Shown here piece by piece: positions 11,261 through 22,100 of a DNA stretch of 64,000 bases; within the stretch, counting starts at the first letter, position 1; each line of letters starts with the position of its first letter. The stretch comes from Symbiodinium natans (Eukaryota > Sar > Dinophyceae > Suessiales > Symbiodiniaceae), in NCBI GenBank assembly GCA_905221605.1, contig CAJNDS010001191.1:115001-179000 (forward strand). Reading direction: 5' to 3'. Under the pieces are notes generated by a model, which saw only the letters and a list, made by a program, of their open reading frames with translations, was not told the origin of the DNA and did not search any database. A program made the translations under genes and the position numbers.

Positions 11261-11318
11261 CTGGGTTACCAAGGCAACATGTTCAACCTCTACTGCAGCG
11301 AGGCCCCGCTTCGGGCAG
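11261..11318 (+). CDS. Exon-like segment, product unknown
   Basis: The open frame reads LGYQGNMFNLYCSEAPLRA and ends at a CAG|GTTTTG donor. The 5' end abuts a TTTAGGG array (11213-11260), so the acceptor may be CCAAG|GC inside the segment. Not assigned to a family. Confidence 0.45.
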
Positions 11319-11629
11319 GTTTTGCGTCCCTGAAGCCCTTAGAAGGCTCCCAAAGGCCCCTTAAAGCCCCTCAGGCCCCTTAAGCCCCAAAAGCCCCCAA
11401 GCCCCCCCCCCCCCAAAGCCCCAAAAAGACACTGCACTGAAGCCCCTAATGAGCCCCCCCTGAAGCCATTAAGGTTCCTAAAGCTTGCACCAGGCAAGCC
11501 CCAACCGCAGAACAAAGGAAGATCAAAACCCTAAACTCCTAGACCCCCAAATCCCCAAACCCTGAACCCTAAACTTTAAAAAAACCCCAAACCCGAAAAC
11601 CCTCACTAAAAGCAAAAGTCACATGTCAG

Positions 11630-11682
11630 GCAGATGGCTGCGCAAGTGTCCACCACGACCTGAAGCACCTTGGAGCAGACAC
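11630..11682 (+). CDS. Short exon-like segment, product unknown
   Basis: ATGTCAG|GC acceptor, then ADGCASVHHDLKHLGAD, ending at AC|GTTTTT. The acceptor is good. The following poly-T is a low-quality donor context. Confidence 0.4.
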
Positions 11683-11916
11683 GTTTTTTTTTCTGGAATC
11701 GGGTTGCCCCTTGCCGCCCCTTCTTTTTAGCAGTTCTAGGGGTTCTAGAGCTCAACACGTTAAGGGTGAAATCCTAGCCGAACTCCAAAACACCCCAAAC
11801 CCGTTCAAAGCGGGACCCTTATCATCATGTGGAACCCTAAACCCTTATAAACCCTAAACCCTAAACCCTAAACCCTAAACCCTAAACCCTAAACCCTAAA
11901 CCCTAAACCCGCAAAG

Positions 11917-11985
11917 GTACGACCCAGAGCAATTCGGCCGGGCCTGTGATCACACTGCCTTGCGCCTCGGCAGTTCGAGAGAGAT
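11917..11985 (+). CDS. Exon-like segment, product unknown
   Basis: A CAAAG|G acceptor directly follows the 11840-11910 CCCTAAA array. The frame reads YDPEQFGRACDHTALRLGSS. It runs straight into the GGGGTTTT array at 11984-12230. The next candidate exon (12427) also begins one base into a codon. Confidence 0.5.
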
Positions 11986-12426
11986 TTTGGGGTTTTGGGG
12001 TTTTGGGGTCTTAGGGTTTTGGGGTCTTAGGGGTTTTGGGTTTTGGGGTCTTAGGGTTTTGGGGTTTTGGGGTTTTGGATTTTGGGGTTTTGTGTTTTGG
12101 GGTCTTGCAGGTTTTGGGTTTTGGGGTCTTCGGGTTTTGGGGTTTTGGGGTCTTAGGGTTTTGGGGTTTTGGAGTTTTGGGCTGTGGGGTTTAGGGACTT
12201 AGGGCTCAGGGGTTTGGGGGTGTTTAGGGTGCTCAGCGGTTGGCAGTAAACCCTAAACCCTAAACCCTAAACCCTAAACCCTAAACCCTAAACCCTAAAC
12301 CCTAAACCCTAAACCCTAAACCTAACCCTAAACCCTAAACCCTAAACCCTAAACCCTAAACCCTAAACCCTAAACCCTAAACCCTAAACCCTAAACCCTA
12401 AACCCTAAACCCTAAACCCTCTGCAG
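11984..12426. repeat. GGGGTTTT-type array facing a CCCTAAA array
   Basis: About 245 bases of GGGGTTTT/GGGTCTTA units (11984-12230) are followed by about 174 bases of near-perfect CCCTAAA (12247-12420). The two lie on opposite strands between two exon-like segments. Confidence 0.9.
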
Positions 12427-12502
12427 GTGTGGCGGCTACGAAACGGTCAAGTCCCAGTGCACCCGTCGAATCTTGGCCAAGACGTTGGTCCTCACAGCCA
12501 AG
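12427..12502 (+). CDS. Exon-like segment, product unknown
   Basis: CTGCAG|G acceptor, GCCAAG|GCATTC (GC) donor. Twenty-five codons include CGGYETVKSQCTRRILAKTL. Arrays adjoin both ends (12247-12420 and 12510-12560). No family is recognised; it may belong to the same gene as 11917-11985. Confidence 0.55.
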
Positions 12503-12509
12503 GCATTCA

Positions 12510-13668
12510 GGGTTTAGGGTTTAGGGTTTAGGGTTTGGGGTTTGGGGTTTAGGGTTTAGGGTTATGTACCGTGCTATACTTCAGGGTCGGAATAATTTCA
12601 AACAGTTCCCCTTAGGGTCCCTTTATGAGTGTACCATAATACCCCACCAAAGCCTATTCTACTTATTGAAGGCACCTATATTGCATACGATGCACTTAGT
12701 AGCTAGGTAGGTAACCTCTATCCTTTCGGGGTATGTAGAATCCTACCATATTTGAAGGTGAACCTTTTTGGCCCAGGGTACTCAGCAACGAGGTACATGT
12801 ATTCATACACGTCCACCGAAGACTCGGATAGCAGATTCAGAGGGGTGGAGGACGCGATAGAGCTTGGGGTTCACGGCTTGGGGTCAGGGCGGTGCATGAT
12901 GCAGTCTTTGAGGTTTTTAGGGGTTTCCGTGGCCCCGCTTGAGCCCCTAAACCTGAAACCCAGGCACAGTCTTGTAGGGATAGCTGTGTCAGGCCGTAGT
13001 CTGAAAGTCTTAGGGGTTTAGGGTGTAGGGTTTAGGGTGTAGGGTCTAGGGTTAGGGTTTAGGGTTTAGGACTCTCCTAGTTTTGATGGTTAGTTACAAC
13101 GCTGGTCTTCCACGAGTTGCCGAGGATGAGCTGCTCCGTGCTGAGCAGCCGGGCGTGAAGTGGGCAGAGCGCAAAATGCGTGCCTAAGCGCGCTTCCGTG
13201 GAGAGTTGTATTGCATCACATGGCTGTTTTTTGCTTAAGAACCCCCCCCCCCCCCAACAATTGAAAATAAGTATTCTTCCTTTAGGGGCAATACATGGAT
13301 TATTGTCCTAGTTTTGTGGTGTTCTTAAGCAAATAGTAGATCGTGACACCTGAACTGGTACCATGTCACCTATGCTCCAGCAACAAGCAAGCAGGCAGCA
13401 GAGCAGGGTATGCAGCTAAAGCTTCCCACCCCCTGAGTCAGCTGAACCTTAAATTCCCTTAACCCAGAAGAAGCCCGAAACCCCCAAACCCCTCAACCCT
13501 AAACCCCTAAACCCCTAAAACCCTAAACCCCTACACCCCTCAACCCCTCAACCCCTCAACCCCTAAACCCCTAAACCCCTAAACCCCTAAACCCCTCAAC
13601 CCCTCAACCCCTAAACCCCCAAACCCCTAAACCCCTAAACCCCTAAACCCGAAACCGCCTTGGGTCAG
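12510..13668. repeat. Array-rich interval upstream of the uS8-like gene
   Basis: The arrays lie at 12510-12560, 13010-13070 and 13490-13655 (CCCCTAA/CCCCTCAA variants). The unique part 12565-13005 holds an open frame (12752-13021) without recognisable family. At 13080-13190 a short frame (VAEDELLRAEQPGVKWAERK) ends in a stop and could be a terminal exon. A palindromic element lies at 13230-13333. The first exon(s) of the uS8-like gene should lie here but were not found. Confidence 0.6.
13230..13333. mobile_element. Small inverted-repeat element
   Basis: Perfect 13-bp inverted ends (TTTGCTTAAGAAC at 13230-13242 and its complement at 13321-13333) flank a poly-C tract and about 75 bases of unique sequence. 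Only one copy was seen. Confidence 0.5.
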
Positions 13669-14515
13669 GAGGGCCTGATTCGTGGCTACACCGTGGAGGG
13701 CAACCGGATAACCATCTTGTTGAAACATTACCAGGTGCTGCACCCAAGTGCTTGGGCTGTAGGGGCGATAGGGAGGGTTTAGGGTTTGGGGTTTAGGGTT
13801 TAGGGTTTTCTAGGAATGACACAGCACTCGCCCTTGTTGTCGACGCATGCCCCCTCGCAAAGGCTCGCCAAAGTCAAGGAACACTCTAAACATCCTGGGA
13901 AAGATGCCTTGTAGGGTTGTAGGGTTTAGCAGTTTAGGGCTTAGGAGTTTGCCTGTAGGGTTTAGAGCCGTGTAGGGTTTAGAGTACCTAGGGCCCGAAA
14001 ACTGGAGAGCCCTGGGACCCTCCGGAGCCCCAACCCTAAACCCTAAACCCTGAACCCCTGCTTCGCCATGCCAGGGCGCGCCGGTGATACGAAACATCCG
14101 CGTGGTGTCGAAGCCAAGTTGCGGGCCCCAGGTTCGCGTTTCCTACTGGAAAGGGAGAATGAGGGAGAATGAGGGAGTGAGGGTTTAGGGTTTAGGGTTT
14201 AGGTTTTAGGGTTTAGGGTTTGGGGTTTAGGGTTTAGGGTTTAGGGTTTGGGGCTCCTAGGAAGGGGGCATGAGGGAGTGGGGGTTTGGGGTTCAGGGTT
14301 TGGGGTTTAGGGCTCAGGGTTCCCTGCTTGGAGGTTCATGGGTAGTTACAACTGGGGTTATAATAGGTAAGGTAACTGCAAATAAATACCTGGACGCAGA
14401 TGCGGTCTTTCTAGTCCGGGATTGCGGGCTGGGGGTGCGGCAGGGGGCGAGGGGGGTTCCGAATGTACCTGGAGCAGCCTTCTATACCCGTAAAAGGGAA
14501 AGTGTACCCCTTTGA
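13669..14515 (+). CDS. uS8-like ribosomal protein gene, three exons (5' part missing)
   Basis: Seen: exon a 13669-13734 (GTCAG acceptor, CAG|GTGCTG donor) reads EGLIRGYTVEGNRITILLKH; exon b 14075-14156 (GCCAG acceptor) reads GAPVIRNIRVVSKPS; exon c 14400-14515 (CGCAG acceptor) reads AVFLVRDCGLGVRQGAR and ends in TGA. Exons a and b join in phase 0 into the order expected of bacterial-type S8: an EGFIR-like start, a KY-type strand, then the VISGLKRVSKP-like block. Exon c fits the final beta domain only loosely, and joining b to c needs a GA donor at 14157. Family knowledge: uS8 binds the central domain of small-subunit rRNA; a bacterial-type sequence in a dinoflagellate suggests a mitochondrial (or plastid) protein. 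Introns 13735-14074 and 14157-14399 carry telomere-like arrays, and the second also carries a partial family C element. The N-terminal exon was not found. Confidence 0.6.
14325..14399 (+). mobile_element. Family C element, left half
   Basis: Starts GCTTGGAGGTTCATGGGTAG, the family C end, with no matching right end before the exon at 14400. It lies within the proposed second intron of the uS8-like gene. Confidence 0.6.
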
Positions 14516-15620
14516 TTCTTGGTATAGATTTACGCATCAATGTTGGACCTGCTTTAGCGTGTGGGCCCCCCGCCCCCTTTCCCCAGAACAGTCGAGGCCG
14601 GTTTTCGCCCTCTTCAAGCGGCCCGGGGATTTTATATGATTTTAATGGGAGGAGTCCTTATATATATAATATGAAAGGGGTCCATGTGATTGTAAAAGGG
14701 AGCAGATTGTATGAATCCAGATGATTTTGAAAGAGATCCATATGATCTTAAATGCGATGAGTGTATATGAATGTAAGGGTTCATATGACTTTTTGAAATC
14801 CAGGGCACTAAAGCGGATCCCGAACGGCGATCATTATTCGAGGTTAGGCTGGCTCCTGGACCACCCCTTGCCGGATTGATCAGGAATATTTGTATAGTTT
14901 TCAAAGAAGATGTCCTTCGGGGAGCTGGTATTGGGCGCAGCAAAGAGGAGTCGTAGTCGTTTCATTCGTTCCAAGACATGCAACAAGGCAGGCAGAGCAT
15001 TGTGCTTCCCGGCATCCCGACATGCCCTAAACCCTGTAAACCCTATAAACCCTAAACCCCTATAGTCGATGCAGCAGTGCGATATCCAAGGAGGCTTCTC
15101 CAGACACTTACAGACTCCGAACCCTGGAACCTTCCACTCTAAGTCCGAAAGCTCTAATGAACTCCTGTACAGAAAAAGAACGCCTGTCGCAACGACTTGG
15201 GACAGCAAAGGGTCAAGGCAGAAAAGACGTACAGGAGCATGGCAAACCCCAGATTCCCCTGTCCTTGTTAACGCCGGACCCCAACGCCGATTAAGCGCTT
15301 CTTCTCGCGCAACAAAGGTCGCGACATCTGGTTGCTTCCGCACGAGCTCAAGTTCCGCACGCGGCAGGGGCCCCAGCATCTTTTTGTTCCGGAAGTTCCG
15401 GGCTTAAAGTTCGTCATAGGTGCGACCTACCTGTTATTTCCAGGGCAGGCGCTAAACCCACTTTGTTTGTAGTCTCAGCATCCGTATGGATGTCAATCTG
15501 TTTTTTCGTCACCCTCTACTTCGGCAAGTCGTCATTCGGATTTCCGGTATCGTCAGCCTCGGCATCAACTGTTTATCATCAGCATCATTACCATCATCGG
15601 CTCCCGCACAACAGCAACAA

Positions 15621-15692
<72 letters not shown>

Positions 15693-16640
15693 AACAACAA
15701 CAGCAGCAGCAAGAAGAAGAAGAATAATAATAAGAAGAAGAAGGAGAAGAGCACCCAAAGCCGCGCCGAATACTGATACTGCTTAATTCTTCGAAAATAC
15801 TTCTTGAGTTTCGCTTTACTTCCACGTCTACAGCCATCACCATCATCACACAATCACCGCAACCAGCACTAACAGCTACTGCTGCTGTTGCTACTACTGT
15901 TGATGCTACTGCAACAGATCCTGTCAAGAGCATTGTAATCAAACGATGCTTGTGATCGTTGCGCATGCGTGAAGACGGGCTTAAGGTAATTTGTTGACCA
16001 GCACCCGACGTGGTTCCGACTTTTCAGGTGGTCTTTGGGGGATGCAGCTTTGCAGGGTTTTTTAGATTCGTTGTGTTCGGCTTCATTCTGGTGTTGTGGG
16101 TTTTACGCTTGATTGCTCCTTGAGGTACAACACCGGCCTGTGGATCATGCAGACTCCCGTGGGAGCAGCTTTGTCAGCATTAGACCCTATGTGCAGGCAG
16201 CTGTACACTACATTATCCACAATGCATAATACATAATATACATTTATATATATATATATATATATTATGCAACACAAAGATAGAACATATAACGTGTTGT
16301 TTATTTGTTTATATGTGTGTATATATATATATATAATACTGACTAACCCCAAGTCGATGAAGACGCGGAGGTGGTTTCACATCGTGATTGCATCGAGATG
16401 GGAATCGGTGGCAAGGCTTGGCAATGCTTTTGCATCCGATGTCGTCGGCAGGATTGTAGACAGCATTTCGAGAGAGAGAGAGAGAGAGAGGGAGACGGTG
16501 TAAGCAGACAGCCTGTGTGGTTTGAGGGGCAAGCTGGCATGTAGACACTCATGGTCGTAACAGGGGCTGGACGCTTGTGCACTGCGGTCAGATTTCGAGC
16601 ACGGCCATCAGAAGCGCAGTGCTCCACAGGCTTCACAGAG
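14516..16640. other. Array-free region with simple repeats, no assigned gene
   Basis: About 2 kb almost without telomere-like arrays. Open frames on both strands (for example minus 14834-15379 and plus 15069-15407) overlap each other, and neither matches a family I recognise. 15605-15690 is a CAG triplet tract followed by AAG/AAT triplets. AT microsatellites lie at 16240-16275 and 16318-16336, and a GA tract at 16470-16492. Confidence 0.5.
15605..15690. repeat. CAG triplet microsatellite
   Basis: About 24 near-perfect CAG units, extended by AAG and AAT triplets to about 15740. All frames stay open through it (poly-Q, poly-S, poly-A), so open reading frames here are not evidence of a gene. 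Confidence 0.95.
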
Positions 16641-16648
16641 GACGTGCA

Positions 16649-16661
16649 TTGAGCCAAAATG
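16649..16661 (-). other. Possible spliced-leader relic
   Basis: The minus strand reads CATTTTGGCTCAA, 13 bases identical to the core of the dinoflagellate spliced leader (family knowledge: ...CCATTTTGGCTCAAG). The next base is T instead of G. Such relics mark mRNAs that were reverse-copied into the genome. A minus-strand open frame runs across it, but no family was recognised. Confidence 0.45.
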
Positions 16662-17169
16662 ATTGACTGGCATCTGACTATTCGCAGCCCCGATCGGACC
16701 CTGATTCCCATCATCCATACCCCCGGAGAAGATGGATGTATGCTGAAGCCCTACACCCTAAACCCTAAACCCTAAACCCTAAACCCTAAGCTGAAGGGCT
16801 GACAGAGCCCGGAGTTCAGGGGGGTGGAGCTCGGTTTTGGGACTTGCAGCTTAAAAATATGTCTCTTGGACTTTCCCAAATGCCCTTGTCACGGAGGCAG
16901 CGCGTCCTCCTTCCCTTTTAGTTAGCACCCCCAACTTCCGAAAAATCCGAGTATCCAGCGCAAGCAGTGAAAAAAAGGTTTTTGGTTCGTGCTCGTGGGC
17001 GAAATGACGGCGCTGTTCCTACAGCTTTTTTTTTCGGACATGCCTGGAGCCACTGCTGCAGGTCATCTTTGCAGTGAACAATGGCTACCAGCACTGGTGC
17101 TGATGATGGTCGGTGCAAAAAATGCGCGAGCTCCATGAAGTGCAACCACCCCTTCGGTGTTGCCCTATG

Positions 17170-17287
17170 GGGGATTCCGGCATTCGGGGGGTACCGAATT
17201 TGGGGTCCTTATGCCTTGTATGATAGGGGGATCCTACTATTTGGGGGTCTATTTTAGGGGTCCCCTAACTTCGTAAAACCTCCATAT
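17170..17287. mobile_element. Family E element
   Basis: It contains AATTTGGGGTCCTTATGCCT, GATCCTACTATTTGGGGGTC and GTAAAACCTCCATATC. Matching pieces occur at 29735-29845 (nested in a family B copy), near 49570-49680 in reverse, and partly at 59485-59545. Confidence 0.65.
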
Positions 17288-17653
17288 CCTACTGTAGCAA
17301 GATACATCCCGTTGTAGATTACGCGACAATGTCGCTTGAAGTCGTCCATCCTTTGGCCCAAAGTTCGGGGCTACAGGCCATAGCATCCGGGACTATGCGG
17401 GGCTGGCTGGAGTTCGAGCTTGGCACCTTCAGCCTCAAAAACCCAGGAACCGCCGCTCCTTCTGTAGCCTGAAACATCTCAGAGGTTCCACGTTGGTTCA
17501 CGACCCTGAAGTCAGCTGCCTGCAACCATGCTATGTTCTTTTTTGGGGGGCAGTTCGTTCCCATAGTTCTGAAACTTCTACGAGACAGAAGCAGGCAGAG
17601 GCTGTTGCAACCCGTGACACTTTGACTCCCCTGTTTGAAACCCTCAAACCCCT

Positions 17654-17757
17654 TTGAAGCCCGCCGGTAAGGCCCCAAGAAGCGAAAAGCTCGTGGCGCA
17701 GCGTTTTCGGAGCAAGCTCCATCGGGGAGTGAAGACATGCCGACATACCCGGACTGA
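17654..17757 (+). CDS. Exon-like segment, product unknown
   Basis: A basic open frame (KPAGKAPRSEKLVAQRFRSK and onward) runs to the short array at 17758. The splice ends are not clear, and the opposite strand is also open here. Confidence 0.3.
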
Positions 17758-18735
17758 TTTAGGGTTTGGGTTTAGGGTTAGGGTTCGTAGCACTGTCGAC
17801 CCATCCACGGCCAAGAGACAGGTAGAACTGCAAGCTGGGTCAGCAGGTTCCACGAAGAGCTATCGAAGCTTTGAGACATGCCTTCATCCGACGGACACAT
17901 GTCAATTCGGGTCACTCATGGTATTGCTGCAAGTTTTAATTATCAAGTATAGCTGAGAGAGATGGTTTTTGCTGGCGGCATGGCCCCCATGAAGGCGCGG
18001 CGAAAGCATGGGACGAAGAGCCGACAACACCGATCTGAGTTGCTAAAAACTCAAGCAACATTCTTGCTGATGAAAGTTAAAGCTCTGTGGCCAGCGGAGT
18101 CAGGATGTGTCTGATGTCACTGTGTTGTTTCTCTCTTCCCACGCTGGGGTTGAGTGGAGATGGATCCATGAACGGACAAAATCCCGTCCTTCACTCGCTT
18201 TTTCTTGCCTGCAAGATGCGCCTTTCGTCTACAGCGGCGTTCTTCGTGCCCGGCACTGACGGGTCGTAAGTGGGGTTACAAGATGTTTTCAGGAAGGTAG
18301 CTATCATTGTAACTGCAACTGGTTACAACCTGATGAACTAGAGCCCCTAAAAACGACAAGGTTTGCCATTTTCAGAAAGATGTTGGATGAGCTTGGGTTG
18401 CTCTTGCCTGGGCTTGAGCCCTGAGATCTCAAGCCTCTAAAGAGCCTAAAGCCCCTGAAGCCCCGAAGTAGCCTGAAGCCGCTTGAGCCCTAAAGTAGCC
18501 TAAGGCCCTTTGGGTTTAGGGTTTCGGGTTTAGGGGCCCAAGCCCCCTGAAGCCCGAAAATGGCCTCTAGAGCCTACTTTGTTTGTTGGGGTGCCGAGGT
18601 CCCTGGCGCTGCAACTGCAGCTTTCGACAGCACAGGTCCGCCTCGCAGCCGAGAGGGGCCAGCCTTGGGGGGTTCAGGGTTCAGGGTTCAGGGTTTAGGG
18701 TTTAGGGTTTAGGGTGTTCAAGGCTGAGGGTGTCA

Positions 18736-18822
18736 CTTGGAGGTTCATGGGTAAGAAGCCTATTTGGGATGCTTATCATCCCAACTTGTCTTAGAACTTA
18801 GAGCTACCCATGAACCTTCAAG
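18736..18822. mobile_element. Family C element with intact inverted ends
   Basis: Left end ACTTGGAGGTTCATGGGTA and right end TACCCATGAACCTTCAAG are inverted copies with one mismatch, about 87 bp in total. It is the cleanest copy of family C in the window. Confidence 0.8.
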
Positions 18823-19183
18823 CAAAGCCTTTCAACCGTAGCCCCCAAATCCCGTTAGTGTAAGCTGAGTCTCAAACCTCCAAGACTACATCCAAAGCCT
18901 TAAACTCTACGAGTGAGTGTCTAGCTCAGTTTTGTTCGATATCTAGCATTTCTAGCTTCATAAGGTTCGGACAAATCACATGTGGGGTTAAGGAGTGAGG
19001 GTTCGCGCCTTAGGGTTTAGGAGGGCAGGCAACTCACCGCCAACCCTGATTGTCAAACCTCTTACGCTGAAATTAAGCAGTTCGTCCTTGCTTTGAGGCC
19101 TGATTCTCTCTGCGCCACGCAGGCTAATGTCAAACCCCAAACCCTAAACCCTACACCCTAAACCCTAAACCCTAAAGTGTCAG

Positions 19184-19327
19184 GCGAATATCCCATCTGC
19201 GCCAAGGTTCGGGTGGTTGCGCCGCGCGCACTCAAGCAGGAGTTTCAGAGCACAGGGGGCAGGCTCCTTGCTCCTTGGCGCGCCAGCATGTTGGCCAAAC
19301 CAGACAGACGTTCCGCAAAAGCAATAG
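19184..19327 (+). CDS. Long exon-like segment, product unknown
   Basis: GTGTCAG|GC acceptor and AATAG|GTGAAC donor enclose 144 bases open in one frame (EYPICAKVRVVAPRALKQEF, then a basic, Ala/Arg-rich stretch). Splice sites on both sides and protein-like composition make this one of the better single-exon calls. It follows the 19130-19176 array. Confidence 0.55.
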   Translation, partial: ANIPSAPRFGWLRRAHSSRSFRAQGAGSLLLGAPACWPNQTDVPQKQ

Positions 19328-19481
19328 GTGAACCCTAGCCTAACTCACGAATCTCCCAGTCCTGAATCCCAAATTCCGCACGCCAACAGCCCCAAGGGGA
19401 GGGGGGGGGGGGGGTGGGGGTCCTGCCAGGCTTTCAACACTACATCGCAGTATTAGGGTTTAGGGTTTAGGGTTTAGGGTT

Positions 19482-19578
19482 CTGGAGCGCAGGGCCTTAC
19501 TAGCTGCAACCAAGAAACATTCGGCCACCAGTTGCCATTTTCCAAAAAGGTTGTGTCGGAAGGGGTGGACCGAAGGAG
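19482..19578 (+). CDS. Exon-like segment, product unknown
   Basis: The open basic frame reads LERRALLAATKKHSATSCHF and runs between a TTTAGGG array (19456-19481) and a CCCCAAA array (19583-19672). The splice sites are buried in the arrays, so the ends are approximate. Confidence 0.4.
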
Positions 19579-19582
19579 CGAA

Positions 19583-19672
19583 ACCCCAAACCCCAAACCC
19601 CAAACCCCAAACCCCAAACCCCAAACCCCAAACCCCAAACCCCAAACCCCAAACCCCAAACCCTAAACCCTA
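19583..19672. repeat. CCCCAAA variant array
   Basis: About twelve tandem CCCCAAA units, almost pure. A second pure block of the same variant lies at 41580-41660. Confidence 0.95.
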
Positions 19673-19703
19673 CCGAAGACCCTGAGCCAACATGGGCCGC
19701 CAG

Positions 19704-19765
19704 GATCGATGGCTCGACTGCGACCTTCGGGGCACCGTTTGGGCCCTGAGCTGGGGCTTGGGCAA
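19704..19765 (+). CDS. Exon-like segment, product unknown
   Basis: CCGCCAG acceptor, AA|GTTTAG donor. The frame reads DRWLDCDLRGTVWALSWGLG. A second frame is also open, and no family is recognised. Confidence 0.45.
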
Positions 19766-20227
19766 GTTTAGATGTTTGGGGGTTTAGGGTTTAGGGTTTA
19801 GGGTTTAGGGTTTAGGGTTTAGGGTTTAGGGTTCAGGGCTTGGGAAACTTCAGGTTTGGGGGCTTGCTGGGGGTTTAGGGTTTGGGGTTTAGGGTTTGGG
19901 GTTCGGTAGAGTGTAGTAGGGTTTGGGGTTTAGGGTTTAGGGGAGAGGAGCCCTGAACCCTAACTCCTAAACCCTAAGTTGATGATTCCTGGGCCCTGAA
20001 CTCTAAATACCCTGAACCCTAAGTTGAGGTTTTCTGGCGCGTAAACCCTAAATCCTGAGCCCTAAGTTGATGTTTTCTGGGCCTTCTAAACCCCCTGAAC
20101 CCCAAATTGCGGATGTCTAGGCCTGCGGGCTTAGTGAGTCTTGCAGCAGTGGGCTTTTGCCGGTTGAGCTTCCGGATTCGAGCGTTTCATGGTTGAGGGC
20201 GAGAGATGAGGCCATGATATAGGGGCC

Positions 20228-20270
20228 CATCCCTATGAAGGACTGCTAGTATAAGGGGGAACAATCCAAA
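20228..20270. mobile_element. Family A element, right fragment
   Basis: Contains CCCTATGAAGGACTGCTAGT and ATAAGGGGGAACAATCC, the right arm of family A without a left arm. Confidence 0.6.
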
Positions 20271-20586
20271 TTGTAACCCTAAACCTTAAACTCTGAACCC
20301 CAACAGTTTTTCAGGCACGGAGTTGCTCCCCCCTTCACCCCCCGGAACCCCAAATTCTAACACTCCCTCAACCCCATAAATGTCCTAAACCCTAAACCCC
20401 AAACCCCAAACCCTATAAGTGCCCCAGACCCTTAATCCTAAACCCCGAAACCCCAAACCCTCCAAGTGCCCTGCACCCCAAACCCTAAACCCTAAACCCT
20501 AAACCCCAAACCCGAAACCCTAAACCCTAAACCCTAAACCCTAAACCCTAAACCCTAAACCCTAAACCCGCAACCCGCCCCAAAAG

Positions 20587-22068
20587 GTTCTACGGTGACA
20601 GCTTCCTGGGTCGGCTCGTGTACGGCGACTCCAAGGGGGAGTTGCATTGCACGGCCGGGGCCTGAGAACTCACAGGCGTTCTCCTGTTCTTTAGGGTTTA
20701 GGGTTTTGGGTTTGGGGTTTAGGGTTTAGGGTTTAGGGTTTGGGGTTTGGGGTTTGGAGTTTGGGGTTTAGGGTTTGGGGTTTAGGGTTTCGGGTTGGAG
20801 ATATAAAGTTAAAGGGATGCTTGTTTCCTCACGAAACCGTCATATATTACATCATTTTAGATGATATTTCTGTATACACGTAAGTATATCGTCCTTATGG
20901 GTATCCTCCTTACGTGCCGTGGCGAGGGGCCCTAAAGGGACCCTGTGGGGTGACTTGTTGCGGGTCGTGTGCCAGGACGAGGATTACACCGTGCCTGACC
21001 CCGTGGAGTATACTCCAGAAGGCAAGAGCTACAAAGAGGCGCGCTGTCCCACTCTAAGTTGGGTTTAGGGTTTAGGGTTTAGGGTTTAGGGTTTAGGGTT
21101 TAGGGTTTAGGGTTTAGGGTTTAGGGTTTAGGGTTTAGGGTTTAGGGTTTAGGGTTTAGGGTTTAGGGTTTAGGTTAGGGTTTAGGGTTTAGGGTTTAGG
21201 GTTTAGGGTTTAGGGTTTAGGGTTTAGGGTTTAGGGTTTAGGGTTTAGGGTTTAGGGTTTAGGGTTTAGGGTTTCGGGTGTTGAGTTCGGAGTTGAAGTC
21301 GGCGTCGCTGGGGGTTGGGGGTGTGGGCAGGGCCTCCAATGCAGGTTTCGCTCATCAACATCGTTCTCGTGGAGCGGGGGGGCTGCTCCTTCGTGACGAA
21401 GGCGCATTGTTTAACACCACACCAGACCACACCTGGTGCACCCTAAACCCTGCGTAAGTGCTGCTGGCGTATGCTGCGGTCAGACATCTTAGACGTGCGA
21501 CACCCAACTTGGCAACCGCAGGTGAAGGTGGCGAGGAAAAAGCATGCCATCGACTCAGAAACAGCACTGAACATTGAGTGCTCGATCTGCACCCGTGCAC
21601 TAGCAAAGCTGCTCTGGGGGCAACCAGTAGATCCCCATAAGCCCTAAACACAGACTGGGCCCTTATTCCCTTCTTTTGGGGCTTAGGCTCCTAGGTTACT
21701 TTTGGGTGTAGTAGAAGCCCTAAACCCGAAGCCCTTGGTGCGCCATAAGCAACCCCCCCTTGTGGTAGGTTTAGGGTTTGGGGTTTAGGGTTTGGGGTTT
21801 AGACTTTAGGCTTTAGGCTTTAGGCTTTAGGCTTTAGGCTTTAGGCTTTAGGCTTTAGGCTTTAGGCTTTAGGCTTTAGGCTTTAGGCTTTAGGCTTTAG
21901 GCTGTAGGCTGTAGGCTGTAGGCTGTAGGCTGTAGGCTTTAGGGATATGTCCTTGATAAGGCCCTACTTGGCGGTTCGTGGCTAGTGATGGTTGGATTTA
22001 GTACTTCGGGTTCGTTACAGCACGGGCTTGTAAGTAGGGTAACTATAGCTGTAAGAGGTTATACCCTC

Positions 22069-22100
<32 letters not shown>

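Larger units (their letters stand above)
16662..19183. other. Mostly unique region with few arrays
   Basis: Short arrays lie only at 16752-16790, 17758-17785, 18505-18530, 18665-18716 and 19130-19176. It includes element E1 (17170-17287), element C3 (18736-18822) and a candidate exon at 17654-17757. The stretch at 17320-17500 is open on both strands (minus 17319-17738 is the longest). The frame at 18087-18269 is open and ends in TAA. No family is recognised in any of these. Confidence 0.45.

Noticed and set aside
14834-15379. 181-codon minus-strand gene
   Set aside because: A plus-strand frame overlaps it. It crosses CCCTAAA-like units, the composition is not consistent, and no family is recognised.
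15463-15966. Poly-Q/poly-S/poly-A protein
   Set aside because: The CAG triplet tract keeps every frame open on both strands. No flanking domain supports a gene.
17319-17738. 139-codon minus-strand gene
   Set aside because: Plus-strand frames overlap it on both halves. It has no family features and no splice or initiation support.
22078-22100. Poly-G tract as a functional site
   Set aside because: Similar G or C runs occur at many places (7926, 46349, 47143, 55351) and look like slippage-prone simple sequence or assembly noise.
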